DNA from: Irineochytrium annulatum
Taxonomy: Eukaryota; Chytridiomycota; Chytridiomycetes; Chytridiales; Chytridiaceae
Assembly: GCA_027600665.1 (NCBI GenBank)
Contig: JADGJL010000397.1
Location: 1-22,634, forward strand
Length of the DNA stretch: 22,634 nt
Direction: 5' to 3'
Below, in pieces: positions 19,956 to 22,634 of the stretch. Both the position numbers and the translations under genes were made by a program. The notes beneath the pieces are model-generated. The model was given only the letters and a program-made list of their open reading frames with translations. It searched no databases and had not been told where the DNA came from. Every line of letters begins with the position of its first letter. Positions within the stretch are counted from its first letter, which is position 1.

Positions 19956-20672
19956 ATGGAGGCGGACGGCGCTCATATGGAGCGGGACGACGGGACGGCC
20001 GATATTGAGGACGCGGTGGATGCTCAGAAGCAGTTGAATTGTTTGAAGCCATGCGTGCCGATGGTGGGAAACCTTTTTCTTGTGCTGACTCATCAGCATG
20101 CATGCTTTTATCTTGTCTCATATCTGGCTACTGTTTAACGCTGATACATTTCCAGTATGGTCCCATCAACGTACGGAACCTCGCTATCGGCGACAAGAAG
20201 CGGTGGTGCACATGCGGCTTGAGCAAGACCCAGCCCTGGTGCGACAGTTAGCATTACCCTTACGTTACTTCAGTTTTCCTTCCGTTCTGCTTCTTTGATG
20301 TTTTTTGCTTCGATATTCACGGCGGACGCGTTACTAAACGACCGCTTGTCCCAGACTCCCATATAGGCACGCCGTTTAAGCCGCTGAAGTGGGTCGTGCC
20401 CGGGACGGCCAAGGATGGACGGCCGCAGACCATGTACCAGATCTGCAACTGCAAGTACACGAGAGCACCGCCATTTTGTGACGCGACACGTGAGTTGTTC
20501 CTCGCGGTCTTTTCTATAGGAATGCCAACAACCGCGTTTTTCATTAGATACGAGCCTACCGCTGAAGTACATCGAGGCGCAACGGGTCTGCGAGGCTGAT
20601 CACACAAAGGTCGAGAAGCTATGCGCGTTGTGCGGTTTCAGGCCGAAAGTGGACGAGGTAGTGATTAAATAG
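19956..20672 (+). CDS. Two-motif CDGSH iron-sulfur protein (CISD3-like)
   Basis: Predicted 152 residues from four exons: 19956-20063, 20156-20246, 20355-20489, 20548-20672. Each CDGSH motif binds a [2Fe-2S] cluster through three Cys and one His. Motif 1 is CTCGLSKTQPWCDNSH, with CDNSH created only by splicing from 20246 to 20355; motif 2 is CNCKYTRAPPFCDATH, whose His is also completed across an intron. That both final His residues appear on splicing supports the exon model. A third Cys cluster, KLCALCGFRP, follows near the C-terminus. CISD3 relatives sit in the mitochondrial matrix; here the first 35 residues are acidic (MEADGAHMERDD) and do not look like a presequence, so location is open. 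The first exon is the least certain part: its donor at 20064 keeps frame and gives KPCVPM joined to YGPINV. Confidence 0.85.
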
Positions 20673-21077
20673 GAGACCGCTCAGAAAATGAAGAATGGAC
20701 TGCGTTGCAGAGCGCCCCCTTATTAGGCAGTATAGCAGTAAATACATGCATGCATCATACATTTCGCTCGCATTACTTGTGTGGAGTCATTTTGTTTGTA
20801 TCGCTACCAGCAACAAGCGATCCTGGTAAAGAGGGCCTACTGCTTTATTGAAACTATTCATCGATGAAAATCAATGCATTATCTAACTTGGAAATACCAA
20901 GCAAAATGTCGGAACGAATGCGCAAAAAAGCAGTAATGAAACTACTGTAATTAAAATGAGGGCATATTGCATATTGTTGTGGTAAGTAAAAATAGGGTGT
21001 GACTGTATGCAGGCGCGGTCGACGACCATGATAGAACAAACACAGCAGCAGACATAGCCGTCTGGGAGCAAGAGAGA
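20673..21077. other. Convergent intergenic region
   Basis: AT-rich sequence between the tails of the CDGSH gene and the LRR-like gene; includes alternating ATGCATGCATC near 20745-20756. No gene recognised. Confidence 0.55.
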
Positions 21078-21820
21078 TTATGCCATCAATGCAACGACGG
21101 ACAAGGCGACGAGGCCCAGGACAGCAAAGCTGGTTTTCGGAATTCCCATTGCGGATGCTAAGCACAAGGACAACAGAAGTTTAGCTTGCAGAACATGAAC
21201 ACTTGAAGAAAAGGAGAGACTCTCACATGAGCACCCAGACGGCGTCGTCGCGCACCTGACGCCACCACCGCAACACACGCCAGTGTTGGTGTTGTTGACA
21301 AACTGCGTCGCCACGTTCCGCGTCGTCCCCGTCATAAGCGGGTTGTTTGAAAGGTCGCTATCACGTCGAAACTCAAATCAGCCCAGCCAGCAACTCCAAG
21401 CAGTCCTGGGTCCAACACTCACAACTCATCAATCCACGTCAACCGCCCGGGCCCGGTCCCAATCAACCCCGTGAAGTTCCCGCCCGCAAAGCAATGGTTC
21501 GTGCATGCAAACATATTCAGGTGCACGAACGCCGGGTTCTTCGTCGCGTCGCCCAGCAGCTGTTCGGGGACGCCCGTCTGGTCCTTGAGAGGGGGCGAGT
21601 CAATCCGCACCTCCAGCACGGTGCCGAGCGTCTGGCCGCATACGAAGGAAGGGGACTGAGCGGCCGTCGTCGTGGGGAGGTTGGTGATGGTGAGGCCGCC
21701 GCAGTTGCATAGCTGTGGGTTCTTGTTGCCGGCAAGGTCTGAGGTGACGGAGTAGGAGACGTTGTAGCCGAACTGCTGGAGGAGGTTCGTGATGGCCGGG
21801 CAGACGACGAGGGAGGACAT
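21078..21820 (-). CDS. LRR-like cell-surface protein with GPI-anchor signal
   Basis: Predicted 202 residues from three exons: 21820-21423, 21357-21227, 21157-21078 (introns 21358-21422 and 21158-21226). The ectodomain starts with CPAITNLLQQFGY, has several Cys and N-glycosylation sequons (NVS, NFT, NNT), and contains leucine-rich-repeat-like pieces: FVHLNMFAC, NFTGLIG, and WIDEFDLSNNPLMTG formed across intron 1. The C-terminus (SSAMGIPKTSFAVLG followed by a short hydrophobic end) is a typical GPI-attachment signal. No signal peptide is seen after the chosen Met; a CAG acceptor-like site at 21841-21843 (minus strand) just before it suggests an unseen upstream exon. The protein probably acts at the cell wall or membrane; ligand unknown. 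Family call is moderate. Confidence 0.6.
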
Positions 21821-22158
21821 GACCGAGGTGATGGGTGACTGCAGGTGGGGGGGTGGGCGTTGGACTGGCGTAGGTGATTGCTTTTGATGCGTTTGCGTTG
21901 GGTTCAGGCTTCCAACTGAGTTTTGCGCGGAACGGAGTATATGAGGGGGCTTGACATCTTCTTGGCGTGAGCCCAGGCGCATAAAACATGGTTTGTTGGC
22001 TGGCGTGGTTGGCCCACCAGGGTCATCTTGGCGCCTTGGAGCGCGGCCCTCAGTCATTCAGTCACCAAACCACCGCGTCACAGGACGATGTTATGCAGCA
22101 TAATATTGTAGAAGTCATCTAACATTATGCCGTGTATGATGACGGGCTGGGGTGACAG
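21821..22158. other. Upstream region of the LRR-like gene
   Basis: The minus-strand frame stays open to 22057, but its residues are Pro/Gln-rich and not family-like, so it is read as leader or intron. A 7-bp inverted repeat (GCATAAT/ATTATGC, 22098-22104 and 22124-22130) is present. Confidence 0.4.
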
Positions 22159-22405
22159 TTATGGTAGTTGGGGGGGTGATGACCGTCTTAAGGGAATCCG
22201 GACGATCGAGCCGCCAGAGGTCGTGGCTAGCGGATCGTAGCAAATAGTGTTGATTGTGTCGTCACATCTACGCCCGTCCGGCCCGTTAGTTGTAACATCG
22301 CTGTAAGTGAAGTTAGGGAACGAGAGCGACATCGCGCAACCAGGCAAAGAAGGCCGAGCGAGGTTGAGGGAGAAGGACGATCAAGAAGGCGATGGTTTTT
22401 GTCAT
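22159..22405 (-). pseudogene. Broken N-terminal fragment of an LRR-type secreted protein
   Basis: Two minus-strand frames meet here. The upstream one opens with a signal-peptide-like start at 22405 (MTKTIAFLIVLLPQPRSAFF) but soon ends in unrelated residues. The overlapping frame encodes PGCAMSLSFPNFTYSD, RRCDDTINTIC and GGSIVRIPLR, the layout of an LRR N-terminal cap (Cys, FPNFTYS, paired Cys, then the first repeat). A one-base frame change near 22345-22370 would join them, and the cap runs into a stop with no later repeats. It is read as a truncated, frameshifted gene; an unusual very short intron cannot be excluded. Confidence 0.42.
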
Positions 22406-22528
22406 TTTAGGCAACCCTTCAAAATTATACGAAGGCGTTTCTCGCTCTACAGCTACATGCAAAATTAGGCAGCCATTTATTTCAGCTCTGAACAACCCTC
22501 GTTCATCCACACCAGCACCCACCACGCT

Positions 22529-22634
22529 CTAAATCTCAGCCTCGACCGCTTTCTCGTCCCCGCCTCTATCCTTCCCCTGCCTCTCCTCCGCCACATACAT
22601 CGGGGGCGCCTCCTCCCCAGCCCCTCTCCGAGTC
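22529..22634 (-). CDS. C-terminal end of a truncated gene at the window edge
   Basis: The minus-strand frame entering from the right edge is open for about 34 codons and stops at 22529-22531. It is rich in Glu, Arg and Gly and includes EEAPPMYVAEER, where PPMY fits a PPxY WW-binding motif. This resembles the tail of the surface protein ending at 17159 (APPPRYYDKE). The rest of the gene is outside the window, so function is unknown. Confidence 0.4.
   Translation of the reverse strand, partial: TRRGAGEEAPPMYVAEERQGKDRGGDEKAVEAEI

Noticed and set aside
22098..22130. Short inverted repeat GCATAAT/ATTATGC as a transposon end or terminator
   Set aside because: Only 7 bp stems with a 19-bp loop, no target-site duplication or transposase nearby; expected by chance in AT-rich DNA.
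1..22634. Search by eye for CRISPR arrays, tRNA or rRNA genes, insertion sequences and telomere repeats
   Set aside because: No regularly spaced direct repeats beyond the 18-bp array, no cloverleaf or transposase reading frame, and no telomeric tracts were recognised.

Overview
The window looks like nuclear DNA from a GC-rich, intron-rich fungus, most plausibly an early-diverging zoosporic (chytrid-like) lineage. The evidence is densely packed genes with many short introns (about 44-108 nt, GT..AG, often GTGAGT), fungal housekeeping genes, and animal-like families (a sterol-type Rieske oxygenase, an EPLIN-like LIM protein, a two-motif CDGSH protein). No tRNA, rRNA, CRISPR array or intact transposon was seen. 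The taxon is an inference.

Left part (1-5.9 kb): a long minus-strand gene for the Trm3/TARBP1 tRNA 2'-O-methyltransferase, cut by the left edge before its catalytic domain, starts about 50 bp from a plus-strand ELP6 gene of the Elongator complex. Two tRNA-modification genes thus appear to share one promoter.

Middle (5.9-10.7 kb): two secreted germin/spherulin-like cupin paralogues face away from each other. Both lack the first metal-binding His of cupin motif 1. Between them lies a decayed, internally deleted copy of part of the membrane-linked AAA-type ATPase gene that stands intact at 9.05-10.67 kb.

Centre (11.5-14.2 kb): the most striking gene. Six exons join in frame to encode about 787 residues: a new-looking N-terminal domain of about eight or nine membrane helices, followed by a complete Rieske [2Fe-2S]/mononuclear-iron oxygenase of the cholesterol 7-desaturase (DAF-36/Neverland) type. 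A four-unit 18-bp tandem repeat lies just past its stop.

Right part (14.5-22.6 kb): a possible tiny membrane protein, an EPLIN-like LIM protein, a single-pass surface protein with a Ser/Thr-rich stalk and proline-rich tail, a PP2C phosphatase with long extra ends, a two-motif CDGSH iron-sulfur protein divergent from it over 56 bp, a GPI-anchored LRR-like protein, a broken LRR N-terminal fragment, and the last codons of another minus-strand gene at the right edge. Exon limits were read by eye from splice signals, frame and family similarity, without any search.
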